The notes under the pieces were generated by a model. It saw only the letters and a program-made list of their open reading frames with translations, did not search any database and was not told where the DNA came from. A program made the position numbers and the translations under genes. Shown piece after piece: positions 1 through 7,249 of a stretch of 64,000 bases of DNA; the stretch's first letter is position 1; each line of letters opens with the position of its first letter. Source of the stretch: Polyangium sp. 6x1 (lineage in GTDB: Bacteria; Myxococcota_A; Polyangia; Polyangiales; Polyangiaceae); the NCBI RefSeq assembly GCF_029946515.1, contig NZ_JARZHH010000044.1:1-64000 (forward strand), given 5' to 3'.

Positions 1-2
1 CG

Positions 3-2252
3 CCGCCCGCACCCGTCGCTGCTGCGCCGCCTCCTGTCGCGCCGCCGCGTCCGGGCGGACCACCGGCTGCCGCGGCGCCTCCGCGTCCGACCGCGGCGCC
101 CGTGCCCGCGACGACGCGCTCGGTGCCTCCGCCCGCGGCGGCTTTCCGTGCGAGCGAACGCCCGCCGGCCCCGCAAGCGGCGGACACGGCGGAGCTCGAT
201 CGACTCCGCGCGGAGCTCGCGCGTAGCAAGGACGAGCTCACGCGGAGCAAGGACGAGCTCACGAAGAGCCGTGACGAGCTCGCGCAGAGCAAGGACGAGC
301 TCGCGCAGAGCAAGGACGAGCTCGCGCGTAGCAAGGACGAGCTCGCGCAGAGCAAGGACGAGCTCACGAAGAGCCGTGACGAGCTCACGCGCAGCAAGGA
401 CGAGCTCACGCAGGCAAAGGACGAGCTCACGCGCGCGAAGGGCGAGTCCGCGCGCAGCGACGGTGATCTCCCGCGGTTCCAGCAAGAGATCGCGTCGCTC
501 CAGGCCGAGCTCGCGCAGACGCGGGACGAGAGCGCGCGTCTCGATCAGGAGCTTCACGCCTCACGAGCCAACGTGTCGCGGCTCGAAGTCGATCTCGCCA
601 AGGCGAGCGAAGGATCCGCTGACGTCGTGCGGCTCAAGCGTGAGGCCGAGGAGCTGAAGGCAAAGCTCTCCGCGGCCATCGCGGCGACGGCGGCCATGCA
701 AGGCGGAGGCGGTTTGACGGGCACAGCGGCGCTCACCGCCACCTCCCGCCTCGGCGGCGCGTCGAGCCGCGAGTTCCTCGACCTGCGCGAGGCCCTGAAC
801 AAGAAGGACAAGGAGATCCTCGCCCTGCGCGGAGAGCTCTCGCAGCGCGACAAGGAGATCATCGAGCTGCGCGATCAAGCGCTCGTCCTGGAGCGCGAGA
901 AGGCCGATCAGCTCGATCGGATGATCGAGTTCGAGGGCTCGCGCGAGCAGAACGACGCCGAGCTGCAGAAGCTGCGCGGCGATCGCGAGGCCCTCGAGCA
1001 ACGCGTGACGAACTTCCAGCTCTTGCTCGAGCGCGTCGAGGAGAAGCTCGCGACGCGTGACGCAGAGCTCGCGGCGGCGCGGCTCGATCGAGAGGCCGCG
1101 ATCGCGATGCGGGAGGAGCAGCTCCGGACGTCGAGCGAGGCGCTCACGCAAGCCGTCGCCGACGCGGAGGCGCGGACGCGCACGAGCGAGGCCGAGCGGC
1201 TCGGCAAGGAGCACGCGGAGGCGATCACGAGGCTCGGCGAGGAGCACGCGGCCGCGATCACGAAGCTCGGTGAGGAGCACGCGGCCGCGAGCAAGAAGCT
1301 CGGCGAGGAGCACGCCGAGGCGATCGCGAAGCTGCGCGACGCGCACGCGGCCGAGATCGGCGAGCTCAACGCGGAGCACGGCGCCGAGCTCGGCAAGGCG
1401 CGCGAGGAGCACGCGGCGGAGATCACGAAGCTCCGCGAGGAGCACGCGGCGGCGATCGATGCGCTGCGCACGGCAGGCGCGAACGAGGCCGAGCGCGCGA
1501 GGGAAGAAGAGATCTCGAAGCTCCGCGAGGAGCATGCGGCCGCGCTCTCGCGGATCGAAGCGGAGCACGCGAAGGCCCTCGAAGCGGCGAGCGCGGACAA
1601 GGCGCAGGCGATCGAGGAAGCCAAGGCGATCGCGATCGAGGAAGCGAACCGCGCGGCAGGCGAGCGGCTCGCGGCGCGCGAGCAGGAGCTGAAGGACGAG
1701 CACGCGCGCGCCGTGTCCGAGCTCGAAGCGCGTCACGCCGCGGCGATCACGAGCGCCGAGGAGGCCACGCGGAAGGCAGTCGCGGAGCAGGAGGAGCGAG
1801 CGCGCGCGAGCGAGGCGGCGCGCGCCGCGGAGATCGAGGAAGAGCGCGAGGTCCGGAAGCGCGCGCTCGCCGAGCAGGAGACGACCTCGCGCGCCGCCGC
1901 GGCCGAGCTCGAAGCGCGCATCACCGCGTTCGGGGCCGAGCTCGACGAGGCCCGCGGCGCGATCGAGGCGGCGCGTCGGGACGAGGGCGGGGTCCGCGCG
2001 GATCTCGCGGCGCGCGTGGCCGACGTCGCGCGGCTCGAAGAGGAGCTCAAGAAGCGCGAGGAGGAGCGCGACGCGCTCGCCGCGGAGAAGGCGGCGCTCG
2101 TGGCCGACGCGGTGAACGCCGCCTCGCGCCTCACGCGCGTCCGGGCGCGATGGGACGAGGACAAGCTCGCGCTCGAACGCGCGCGCGAGTCGCTGATGCA
2201 AGCCGTGCAGCGAATCCAGGAAGTCGAGTCGCGGCCGATCGACGCGGAGTGA
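3..2252 (+). CDS. Long coiled-coil protein with heptad and hendecad repeats (5' end outside window)
   Basis: The frame is open to the left edge of the window, where it encodes a Pro/Ala-rich stretch. A GTG at 102 is the first possible start inside the window, but the true start is probably upstream. After the Pro-rich segment comes an almost continuous charged coiled coil of about 680 residues (rich in Glu, Ala, Arg, Lys, Leu) to the stop. It includes eleven tandem 7-residue units of the SKDEL type and about eight 11-residue units of the GEEHAAAITKL type. No catalytic domain is visible. Myxobacterial proteins of this style include AglZ and related polarity or cytoskeletal scaffolds, which carry an N-terminal receiver-like domain; that region would lie outside the window, so this link is only a guess. 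Structural or scaffold role inferred. Confidence 0.8.
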   Translation, partial: PPAPVAAAPPPVAPPRPGGPPAAAAPPRPTAAPVPATTRSVPPPAAAFRASERPPAPQAADTAELDRLRAELARSKDELTRSKDELTKSRDELAQSKDELAQSKDELARSKDELAQSKDELTKSRDELTRSKDELTQAKDELTRAKGESARSDGDLPRFQQEIASLQAELAQTRDESARLDQELHASRANVSRLEVDLAKASEGSADVVRLKREAEELKAKLSAAIAATAAMQGGGGLTGTAALTATSRLGGASSREFLDLREALNKKDKEILALRGELSQRDKEIIELRDQALVLEREKADQLDRMIEFEGSREQNDAELQKLRGDREALEQRVTNFQLLLERVEEKLATRDAELAAARLDREAAIAMREEQLRTSSEALTQAVADAEARTRTSEAERLGKEHAEAITRLGEEHAAAITKLGEEHAAASKKLGEEHAEAIAKLRDAHAAEIGELNAEHGAELGKAREEHAAEITKLREEHAAAIDALRTAGANEAERAREEEISKLREEHAAALSRIEAEHAKALEAASADKAQAIEEAKAIAIEEANRAAGERLAAREQELKDEHARAVSELEARHAAAITSAEEATRKAVAEQEERARASEAARAAEIEEEREVRKRALAEQETTSRAAAAELEARITAFGAELDEARGAIEAARRDEGGVRADLAARVADVARLEEELKKREEERDALAAEKAALVADAVNAASRLTRVRARWDEDKLALERARESLMQAVQRIQEVESRPIDAE
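219..449 (+). repeat. Tandem 21-bp repeat encoding heptads (SKDEL units)
   Basis: Eleven in-frame 21-bp units encode variants of A/T-R/K/Q-S-K/R-D-E-L. The period of exactly seven residues matches one coiled-coil heptad. DNA of neighbouring units is nearly identical (core agcaaggacgagctc), so recent expansion by slippage or unequal recombination is likely. Confidence 0.85.
1203..1466 (+). repeat. Tandem 33-bp repeat encoding 11-residue coiled-coil units
   Basis: About eight in-frame 33-bp units encode variants of GEEHAAAITKL. An 11-residue (hendecad) period gives a coiled coil with little supercoil, unlike the heptads earlier in the same protein. The units are more diverged than the 21-bp array. 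Confidence 0.75.
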
Positions 2253-2273
2253 GCCGAGCGGCCGCGCGGCCGC

Positions 2274-2705
2274 TCAGCTCGATTTCGCGCGGAACGCCTC
2301 CGGCAGCAGGGCCGCGAGCGATGTCATCTTCGTGAGCCCGTCCTGACCGGCGACACACATCTGGATGCGCAGATCGTCCGCGAACTCGGCGAGCGTCTGC
2401 CGGCACATCCCGCACGGCGCGCCGATCGGCGGGCTATCCACGCCCGGCCCGAGCTTCGACGTCCCCGGCGTCACGACCACGAGCGCGATCGGATCCCGCT
2501 CGCCCGCGGCCACCATCTGCACGATCGCCGATCGCTCCGCGCAGATCGAGAGCCCGTACGACGCGTTCTCCACGTTGCAACCGGCGAAGACCCGACCCGA
2601 CGCGGTGAGCAGCGCGGCGCCGACCTGGTAGGCCGAGTACGGCGCGTGCGCGCGTGCTTGCACGTCGATCGCCGCGCGCGCGAGCGCCGTCCAATCGATG
2701 TTCAT
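2274..2705 (-). CDS. cdd: Cytidine deaminase
   Basis: Zinc-dependent cytidine/deoxycytidine deaminase of the small homotetrameric type (143 residues, usual family length). The catalytic motif C55-A-E57 is followed by P97-C98-G-M-C101, giving the three zinc cysteines and the proton-shuttling glutamate. The N-terminal substrate motif around PYSAYQVGAALLT is intact. The start at 2705 was chosen because it begins the conserved domain and lies only 11 bp after the punA stop. With punA it forms a nucleoside salvage pair: deamination of cytidine to uridine beside phosphorolysis of purine nucleosides. The protein should act in the cytoplasm. Confidence 0.93.
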   Translation of the reverse strand: MNIDWTALARAAIDVQARAHAPYSAYQVGAALLTASGRVFAGCNVENASYGLSICAERSAIVQMVAAGERDPIALVVVTPGTSKLGPGVDSPPIGAPCGMCRQTLAEFADDLRIQMCVAGQDGLTKMTSLAALLPEAFRAKSS

Positions 2706-2716
2706 CTGCGGATCGG

Positions 2717-3580
2717 TCAAGCCGCTCCTCCTCGCCAGCTCCCGCCCCCGGTGATCGCCGCGCCGACCTTCTTCACCCAGGTCGAGAGCACCGCCGTGAA
2801 TCGCTCGCGCGACTGGTTCGCGGTCGCCTCGACCTCGGCGTGATCGAGCGGCGTCGGGCTCAGGCCCGCGGCGAGGTTCGTGATGCACGACATCGCCCCG
2901 CAGCGCACGCCCATGTGCCGGAGCGCGATCACCTCGTGCACCGTGCTCATCCCGACCGCGTCGGCGCCGAGCGTCCGCAGCATCGCGATCTCGGCGGGCG
3001 TCTCGTACGACGGACCGAGCAGCCCCGCGTACACGCCCTCGTGGATCGACACGCCCGCGTCCGAGGCCGCCTCGCGCGCGAGCGCGGCGATCCGCCGATC
3101 GTAGGCGTGCGTCATGTCCGGGAAGCGCGGGCCGAGGCCGGCTTCGTTCGGCCCGACGAGCGGGTTTTGTCCTGTCATGTTCAGGTGATCACGGATGAGC
3201 ATCAGGTCCCCGGGCTGGAACGTGGGCCTCGTGCCGCCGGCGGCGTTCGTCAAGAGCGTCGCGCGACACCCGAGCCGCGCGAGCAGCCGCGCGCCGAACA
3301 CCGCGCGCTCGGGCGTGTGGCCCTCGTAGAGGTGCACGCGACCTTGCAGACAGGCGACGGGCACCCCGTCCGCGAGGCCGATCCAGAGCTTGCCCGCGTG
3401 CCCGACGACGGTCGACACGGGCATGAACGGGATGTCGCTATAGGGGAGCACCACGTGCTCTTCAAGGCGCTCGGCCCACGCGCCGAGCCCCGAACCGAGC
3501 ACCACGCCGACCACCGGGGTGAGCGGGCTCTTCGAACGGATGACGGCGACGGCCTCGTCGAGGTGGGAGATCAGGCTCAT
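2717..3580 (-). CDS. punA: Purine-nucleoside phosphorylase (trimeric PNP/MTAP family)
   Basis: Phosphorolysis of purine (deoxy)nucleosides to free base and (deoxy)ribose-1-phosphate. The protein of 287 residues has the phosphate-binding GSGLGAW near the N terminus, a conserved H in the HLYEGHTP loop, TNAAGG, the YETPAE segment and C-ITNLAAGLS near the C terminus. The Glu and Asn of the last two motifs are those that bind 6-oxopurines in PunA/PNP-type enzymes, so guanosine and inosine are the likely substrates. The ATG at 3580 starts the conserved domain; the longer reading frame upstream is a high-GC artefact. It is the first gene of a two-gene unit with cdd. Confidence 0.93.
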   Translation of the reverse strand: MSLISHLDEAVAVIRSKSPLTPVVGVVLGSGLGAWAERLEEHVVLPYSDIPFMPVSTVVGHAGKLWIGLADGVPVACLQGRVHLYEGHTPERAVFGARLLARLGCRATLLTNAAGGTRPTFQPGDLMLIRDHLNMTGQNPLVGPNEAGLGPRFPDMTHAYDRRIAALAREAASDAGVSIHEGVYAGLLGPSYETPAEIAMLRTLGADAVGMSTVHEVIALRHMGVRCGAMSCITNLAAGLSPTPLDHAEVEATANQSRERFTAVLSTWVKKVGAAITGGGSWRGGAA

Positions 3581-3784
3581 TTCCCGGAGGTTAGTACAGG
3601 CGGACGGGGCGGGTAAACGTTTGCCCGTGCCCGCCGGGCTGTCCGTCCTGGTCTTCGTCGCTTCGAGAAGGGTGCAGGGCTTGGGCGTCCGTGATAGGGT
3701 GCGCGCCCTCCTGCGTCGTTGAGGGGCTAAAGCGCCAAACCTCGCGCGTAGCCCGCTCCTCCAGAAGCTTCCAAGGTGAATCCG

Positions 3785-4138
3785 ATGAGCACGTTCGAAG
3801 AGTTCCTCAAGGCCAAGTCGATCGACCCGCGCAGGATCATCGCGGCGTCCCAGAAGATCGAGAAGCTGCGCCCCGAGGATCGGGCGATCCGTTTGACCAA
3901 GCGCCTCGCCCGCAAGAGCGAAGACGGCGCGAAGAAGAAGGAAGGGCTCAAGAAGCCCCGCAGCGGCCGCCCGGTGACGGACCGCGCGATCGCGTCGGCG
4001 CTCGCGGGCAAGTCCATCAGCGGCCCGGTCAAGACGCGCGTGCTGCGCGCGGTCAACCACATCCTCGAGCAGAAGAAGCAGGAGAAGGTCGACCTCAAGG
4101 CGCTCTTCCCCGGCGAGAAGAAGGCCTCGGCGGCCTGA
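3785..4138 (+). CDS. Small basic protein of unknown function
   Basis: A 117-residue Lys/Arg-rich protein. It contains short charged helical segments (EEFLKAKSIDPRRIIAASQKIEKL near the start) and a basic middle part with repeated KK and RP. I do not recognise a named domain. An in-frame GTG lies 9 bp upstream at 3776. The gene stands alone between the divergent punA and a strong intrinsic terminator 10 bp after its stop, so it is probably monocistronic and well expressed. The charge suggests nucleic-acid or ribosome association, which is inference only. Confidence 0.75.
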   Translation: MSTFEEFLKAKSIDPRRIIAASQKIEKLRPEDRAIRLTKRLARKSEDGAKKKEGLKKPRSGRPVTDRAIASALAGKSISGPVKTRVLRAVNHILEQKKQEKVDLKALFPGEKKASAA

Positions 4139-4148
4139 GTGACGAGGC

Positions 4149-4192
4149 GGGGGTGAGGCTTCGGAGACGAAGCTTCACCCCCGAATCTTTTT
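4149..4192 (+). terminator. Intrinsic terminator after the small basic gene
   Basis: A perfect 15-bp stem (ggggg...ccccc, 4149-4163 with 4168-4182) with a GAGA loop is followed closely by TTTTT at 4188-4192. It lies 10 bp after the stop at 4138. Confidence 0.85.
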
Positions 4193-4228
4193 CGAAGGGT
4201 GTGTCGCGGACGGCGCTCGGGCCGTCCG

Positions 4229-4330
4229 TTACAGATCGCCCAGGCGTCGGCGGGCGGACTTGCGCGACGAGATGTCGAGCAGGTCGGCGGCGACGAGGGC
4301 GACGGTCAATCCCACGGCGATGTAGAGCAT
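4229..4330 (-). CDS. Possible 33-residue membrane peptide
   Basis: A short minus-strand frame encodes a Met followed by a hydrophobic segment (YIAVGLTVALVAADLL) and a basic tail (SRKSARRRLGDL), the layout of a single-span small membrane protein. There is no good Shine-Dalgarno sequence, and it faces the sigma-factor gene divergently. The charge bias (positive inside tail) is the only positive evidence, so confidence is low. Confidence 0.3.
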   Translation of the reverse strand: MLYIAVGLTVALVAADLLDISSRKSARRRLGDL

Positions 4331-4393
4331 GCGCCGACGTTGGGGCCGGCCGCGGGAAATGGACAAATTTCGTGCAAACAGGCGAGCGGGTGA

Positions 4394-5221
4394 ATGCGGC
4401 CCCGCCGCCGTGCAACGGAGCCGTTCGTGTACCCCGTGGCGCTGCCGCGCGCGATCTCCTCGCTGGTCTCGGCGCGGCGCGTCGTCCCCACCGCGTCGTT
4501 TTTCGCATGGCCGAGCGCGAGCCTGGCCACTCGGGCGTTCGTGGACCCCGTCGACGTAGACGAGCTCGTCCGGCTCGCCCGGAGCGGTGACAGGGGTGCC
4601 TTTTCGGCGCTCTACCGGATGCACCGGGAGGCCGTCGCGCGGCTCGTGTTCCGCATGCTGGGCCGAGCGAGCGACATCGAGGACGTGGTGCAGGAGGTCT
4701 TCCTCCAGGTGCACAGGAGCCTCGGCGACTTCCGCGGACAGTCGAAGTTCTCGACCTGGATCCACCGCATCACGGTGAACGTGGTGCTCATGATCCGCAG
4801 GGCCGAGCGCAGTCGGCCGGTGTTCGCCGACGAGCCACTCGCGACCGAGCACGAGAGGGACGCAGGCCTCTTGCCCGACGAGGAGGCGACGCTTCGGCGT
4901 CGGCTCGCCGCGTTCAAGCGGCTGCTCGATCGGATCTCCGAGAAGAAACGTACGGTGTACGTGCTGCACGACATCGAAGGATTGGCGCCGGCGGAGATCG
5001 CGACGATCGTGGATGCGCCCGTGCTGACCGTCCGAACGAGGCTGTTTTACGCGCGGCGCGAGCTCGCCGAGCTCATGCGAGAGGAGCCTGCGCTCGCGCA
5101 GCTCGTGGATGAAATGCCAGGCCTCGGGGCGCAGCTCGGCGTCTCGGAGCGGAGCCCTCGATCGGCGGCGGCGCCACGCGAGGAAGGCCGGCACGCGCCG
5201 GCGGAGGGGAAAACCACGTGA
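4394..5221 (+). CDS. ECF-type RNA polymerase sigma factor
   Basis: A sigma-70 family protein with regions 2 and 4 only. Region 2 spans about residues 65-140 (GRASDIEDVVQEVFLQVHRSLGDF-like core, then the TWIHRITVNVV stretch of 2.4). Region 4 lies at about 200-245 (EIATIVDAPVLTVRTRLFYARRELAELM), the -35-binding helix-turn-helix. The N-terminal ~50 residues precede the usual ECF domain, so the real start may be the in-frame GTG at 4541. The C-terminal tail of ~35 residues is low-complexity. The stop overlaps the GTG start of the FecR-like gene, indicating translational coupling of a sigma/anti-sigma pair. Target promoters cannot be read from the sequence. Confidence 0.9.
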   Translation: MRPRRRATEPFVYPVALPRAISSLVSARRVVPTASFFAWPSASLATRAFVDPVDVDELVRLARSGDRGAFSALYRMHREAVARLVFRMLGRASDIEDVVQEVFLQVHRSLGDFRGQSKFSTWIHRITVNVVLMIRRAERSRPVFADEPLATEHERDAGLLPDEEATLRRRLAAFKRLLDRISEKKRTVYVLHDIEGLAPAEIATIVDAPVLTVRTRLFYARRELAELMREEPALAQLVDEMPGLGAQLGVSERSPRSAAAPREEGRHAPAEGKTT

Positions 5222-6441
5222 GCGACCACGACCCCAGCACGCGCGCCCTCGAGGTGATGCGCGGCGCGCTCGCCGACGAGATGCCGCCCGAGCTGCCCTG
5301 GGACGCCATCGAGCAGAAGCTCGAGGAGCGCATCGATCAGGACGAGCAAGCGCGCGCAGCGCGAGCGCTCCCCCGCATCGGGCGAGGCGCGCGGATCGGC
5401 CTCGCGCTCGCCGCAGCCGCCGCAGCCGTGATCGCCGTCGCGAGCTTCGGCGCACGATCGAAGCACGACGCGCCCGCAGGGTTCGCCGTGAGGTGGCGCG
5501 CGCCCGAGACGATCGCGTTCCTCCCAGGCAGCGAGTCCGAGCGAGATCTCTCGCTCCTTCGGCCCGGCGACGGCGTCGAGGCCGGCGAGGCACCACTCAC
5601 GCTCGTGCAACGTGGCATCGTCCGCGTCACGCTCGCACCCGGCGCACGCGCCACCGTCGTCGCCGCAGCCTTCGCGTCCGGTGACGCGCTCGTCCTCGGC
5701 CTCGAACGAGGCTCGCTGCGCGCCGACGTGACACCAAGAAAGACCACCGAAGGCCTCGTCGAGACCTTCGCCGTCGACGTCGGCCGCACACGCGTCGCCG
5801 CACACGGCACGGCATTCACCGTCGTCCGCGGCACCGACGACGTCCTCGTGGATCTCGAGCACGGCGCCGTCGCCGTGGGCCCCGCAGGTCGCCCCGGCGT
5901 CACCACCGGTCGCCTCCTCGTCGGCCGCGCGCGCGCCTCCTTCTCGCTCGACGGCGGCGAGGTCGCCCGCATGCTCGCCGTAGAAGACGCACCGCCCGCG
6001 CCGCCCGCGCCCATCGAGCCCACACCTCCGCCGAAGCCCACGATCGCGCCGCCGCCCCCAAGCGTCGCCGAACGCCCGCTGCCGCACGTCCCCGATCGTC
6101 CCGACGCACCCCCCGCGCCACCTCCGCCGGTGGAAGCGCCCTCCGTCGCGCCCGAAGCGCCGCCCGCACCGAAGCCCGCGCCCGTCCTCACGCGCGCCTC
6201 CGTGCACGCAGGCCTCTCAGGCTGCTTCGAGACGCACTACCGCGGCGGCGACCCTTCCGTTCGTCTCTCCGTCACAGCCACGGTGACCCTCTCGCTCGAC
6301 CCGGAAGGCGCCGTCTCCTCCGTGCGCTTCGACCCGCCCCTCGAACCCCAGTTCATGCAGTGCGTCTTCAACTCGCTGCGCCCAGGCAAGTTCGTCGGGA
6401 CGAACGGGCCCGTCTCCGTGCCCTTCAATCTCGGTCAGTGA
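5218..6441 (+). CDS. FecR-domain anti-sigma-like membrane protein with Pro-rich linker and AgmX-like C-terminal domain
   Basis: The gene starts at a GTG overlapping the sigma-factor stop. The protein has an N-terminal acidic cytoplasmic part (1-55), one membrane span (59-78), a FecR-type domain (about 85-245, including HGTAFTVVRGTDDVLVDLEHGAV), a Pro/Ala linker (about 255-325), and a C-terminal domain of ~80 residues with two cysteines (SGCFETHY and QCVFNSLRPGKF). That last domain resembles the AgmX/PglI-type C-terminal region common in myxobacteria. FecR proteins transmit a periplasmic signal to a cognate ECF sigma factor. There is no TonB-dependent receptor beside it, so the signal is unknown. 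Confidence 0.85.
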   Translation: MSDHDPSTRALEVMRGALADEMPPELPWDAIEQKLEERIDQDEQARAARALPRIGRGARIGLALAAAAAAVIAVASFGARSKHDAPAGFAVRWRAPETIAFLPGSESERDLSLLRPGDGVEAGEAPLTLVQRGIVRVTLAPGARATVVAAAFASGDALVLGLERGSLRADVTPRKTTEGLVETFAVDVGRTRVAAHGTAFTVVRGTDDVLVDLEHGAVAVGPAGRPGVTTGRLLVGRARASFSLDGGEVARMLAVEDAPPAPPAPIEPTPPPKPTIAPPPPSVAERPLPHVPDRPDAPPAPPPPVEAPSVAPEAPPAPKPAPVLTRASVHAGLSGCFETHYRGGDPSVRLSVTATVTLSLDPEGAVSSVRFDPPLEPQFMQCVFNSLRPGKFVGTNGPVSVPFNLGQ

Positions 6442-6454
6442 ACGAGGCGCCGCG

Positions 6455-6557
6455 CCGGGGCTCTGCCCCGGGCCCCGCGGGGGCTATCCGCCCCTCGACC
6501 CGGACCAGGGCCAGCCCTGGACCTCTGGGCATCGACTGCGCGAAGCGCAGTCGATGC
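6455..6557 (+). repeat. Four-hairpin element, copy 1 (full)
   Basis: It begins 14 nt after the FecR-like gene stop. Hairpins in order: A 6455-6471 (gggg/cccc), B 6479-6494, C 6507-6518 (aggg/ccct), D 6529-6557 (a 13-bp stem with GAA loop). Short conserved linkers of the ggaccc type separate them. A short T-run (6567-6571) follows. The other copies are at 6591, 6732, 36509 and 47911. Confidence 0.85.
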
Positions 6558-6590
6558 GGGGAGAGATTTTTAAGCTGTCCGCCCCCTATC

Positions 6591-6646
6591 TGCAGGGCCA
6601 GCCCTGGACCTTTCGTGGAAGAACTGCGCTGCGCGCAGTTCTTCCA
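6591..6646 (+). repeat. Four-hairpin element, truncated copy (C and D only)
   Basis: Hairpin C (6594-6605) and the linker ggacct are the same as in copy 1. Hairpin D (6616-6646) has a different stem sequence (ggaagaactgcgc paired with its complement, TGC loop). Just upstream a remnant of module B (gtccgcccc) can be seen, so this is a 5'-truncated copy. Confidence 0.75.
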
Positions 6647-6731
6647 ACAGGCCGTTGGTACAGCGTTGCCAGCTGAACCGTCAGCGCGGCTGTCTTGGTT
6701 GGCAGAGTCGCCTGTGGTCTTGACCTGGTGT

Positions 6732-6837
6732 TCGATGAACTGCGCATCGCGCAGTTCATCGACCCCGAGTCCAGCGCTTGCGCTGGTCCAGGTCCAGGAG
6801 CGGACAGCTCCTGGTGGGGCCTGGGGCAAAGCCCCAG
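6732..6837 (-). repeat. Four-hairpin element, copy in minus orientation after the PilZ gene
   Basis: Read on the minus strand: A 6837-6821 (ctggggc/gccccag), B 6812-6796 (aggag/ctcct), C 6784-6773 (agcg/cgct), D 6762-6732 (14-bp stem). Module A is closest to the PilZ stop codon (31 nt away), so the element follows that gene in its transcription direction. Stems B, C and D differ from copy 1 by paired changes. Confidence 0.85.
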
Positions 6838-6868
6838 CGAGGCGCCTTCGCGTAAGGTTTGTCCCTGC

Positions 6869-7192
6869 TCAGCGGATCGACGGCGGCGCGCCTGTGAGCA
6901 ACTGCATCAGCGCGTGCGTCTCGCGTGCGCCCATCAGACCGAACTGTACGCCCATTCCGTCGGGCTCGGTCCAGCGCACGGTCGACTTCACCATCACCTC
7001 TTGCTTCACGCCTGGGAGCTGCATGAAGAGGTTCACGCTTGCGTTGAAGGGGGCGGGCTTGTCGGTGACGATGAACATGCCGCCGATGCTGAGATCGCGT
7101 GAGAAGGCATCGACGCGCGGGCCGTCCCCCACCTGGAACGCGACTGCCAATCGAACGACCCTTCGCGTGTGTCTTCGCTTCTCCGACAACAC
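6869..7192 (-). CDS. PilZ-domain protein (c-di-GMP receptor type)
   Basis: A 107-residue stand-alone PilZ domain. Both c-di-GMP-binding motifs are present: the Arg motif RRHTRR at residues 6-11 (RxxxR) and D33-L-S-I-G-G38 (DxSxGG). The rest follows the PilZ beta-barrel pattern (MFIVTDKPAPFNASVNLFMQLP, then VRWTEPDGMGVQF). Single-domain PilZ proteins act as effectors that bind c-di-GMP and then a partner. The start gives a family-typical length. It is monocistronic, divergent from the gene at 7250, and followed by a hairpin element. Confidence 0.9.
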   Translation of the reverse strand: MLSEKRRHTRRVVRLAVAFQVGDGPRVDAFSRDLSIGGMFIVTDKPAPFNASVNLFMQLPGVKQEVMVKSTVRWTEPDGMGVQFGLMGARETHALMQLLTGAPPSIR

Positions 7193-7220
7193 TTTCTCTC
7201 CTCGTGCCGCGACGGCGTCC

Positions 7221-7226
7221 TACAAT
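7221..7226 (+). promoter_or_regulatory. Candidate -10 box (TACAAT)
   Basis: TACAAT in the short intergenic region upstream of the GTG at 7250. No good -35 hexamer is seen at the standard distance, so this is only a candidate. Confidence 0.35.
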
Positions 7227-7249
7227 AAACGGTCGGAGGTCGGAGCGCG

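Noticed and set aside
561-2201. 546-codon minus frame opposite the coiled-coil gene
   Set aside because: Mirror of the repetitive coding sequence (Leu/Arg/Glu repeats); no ribosome site or domain.
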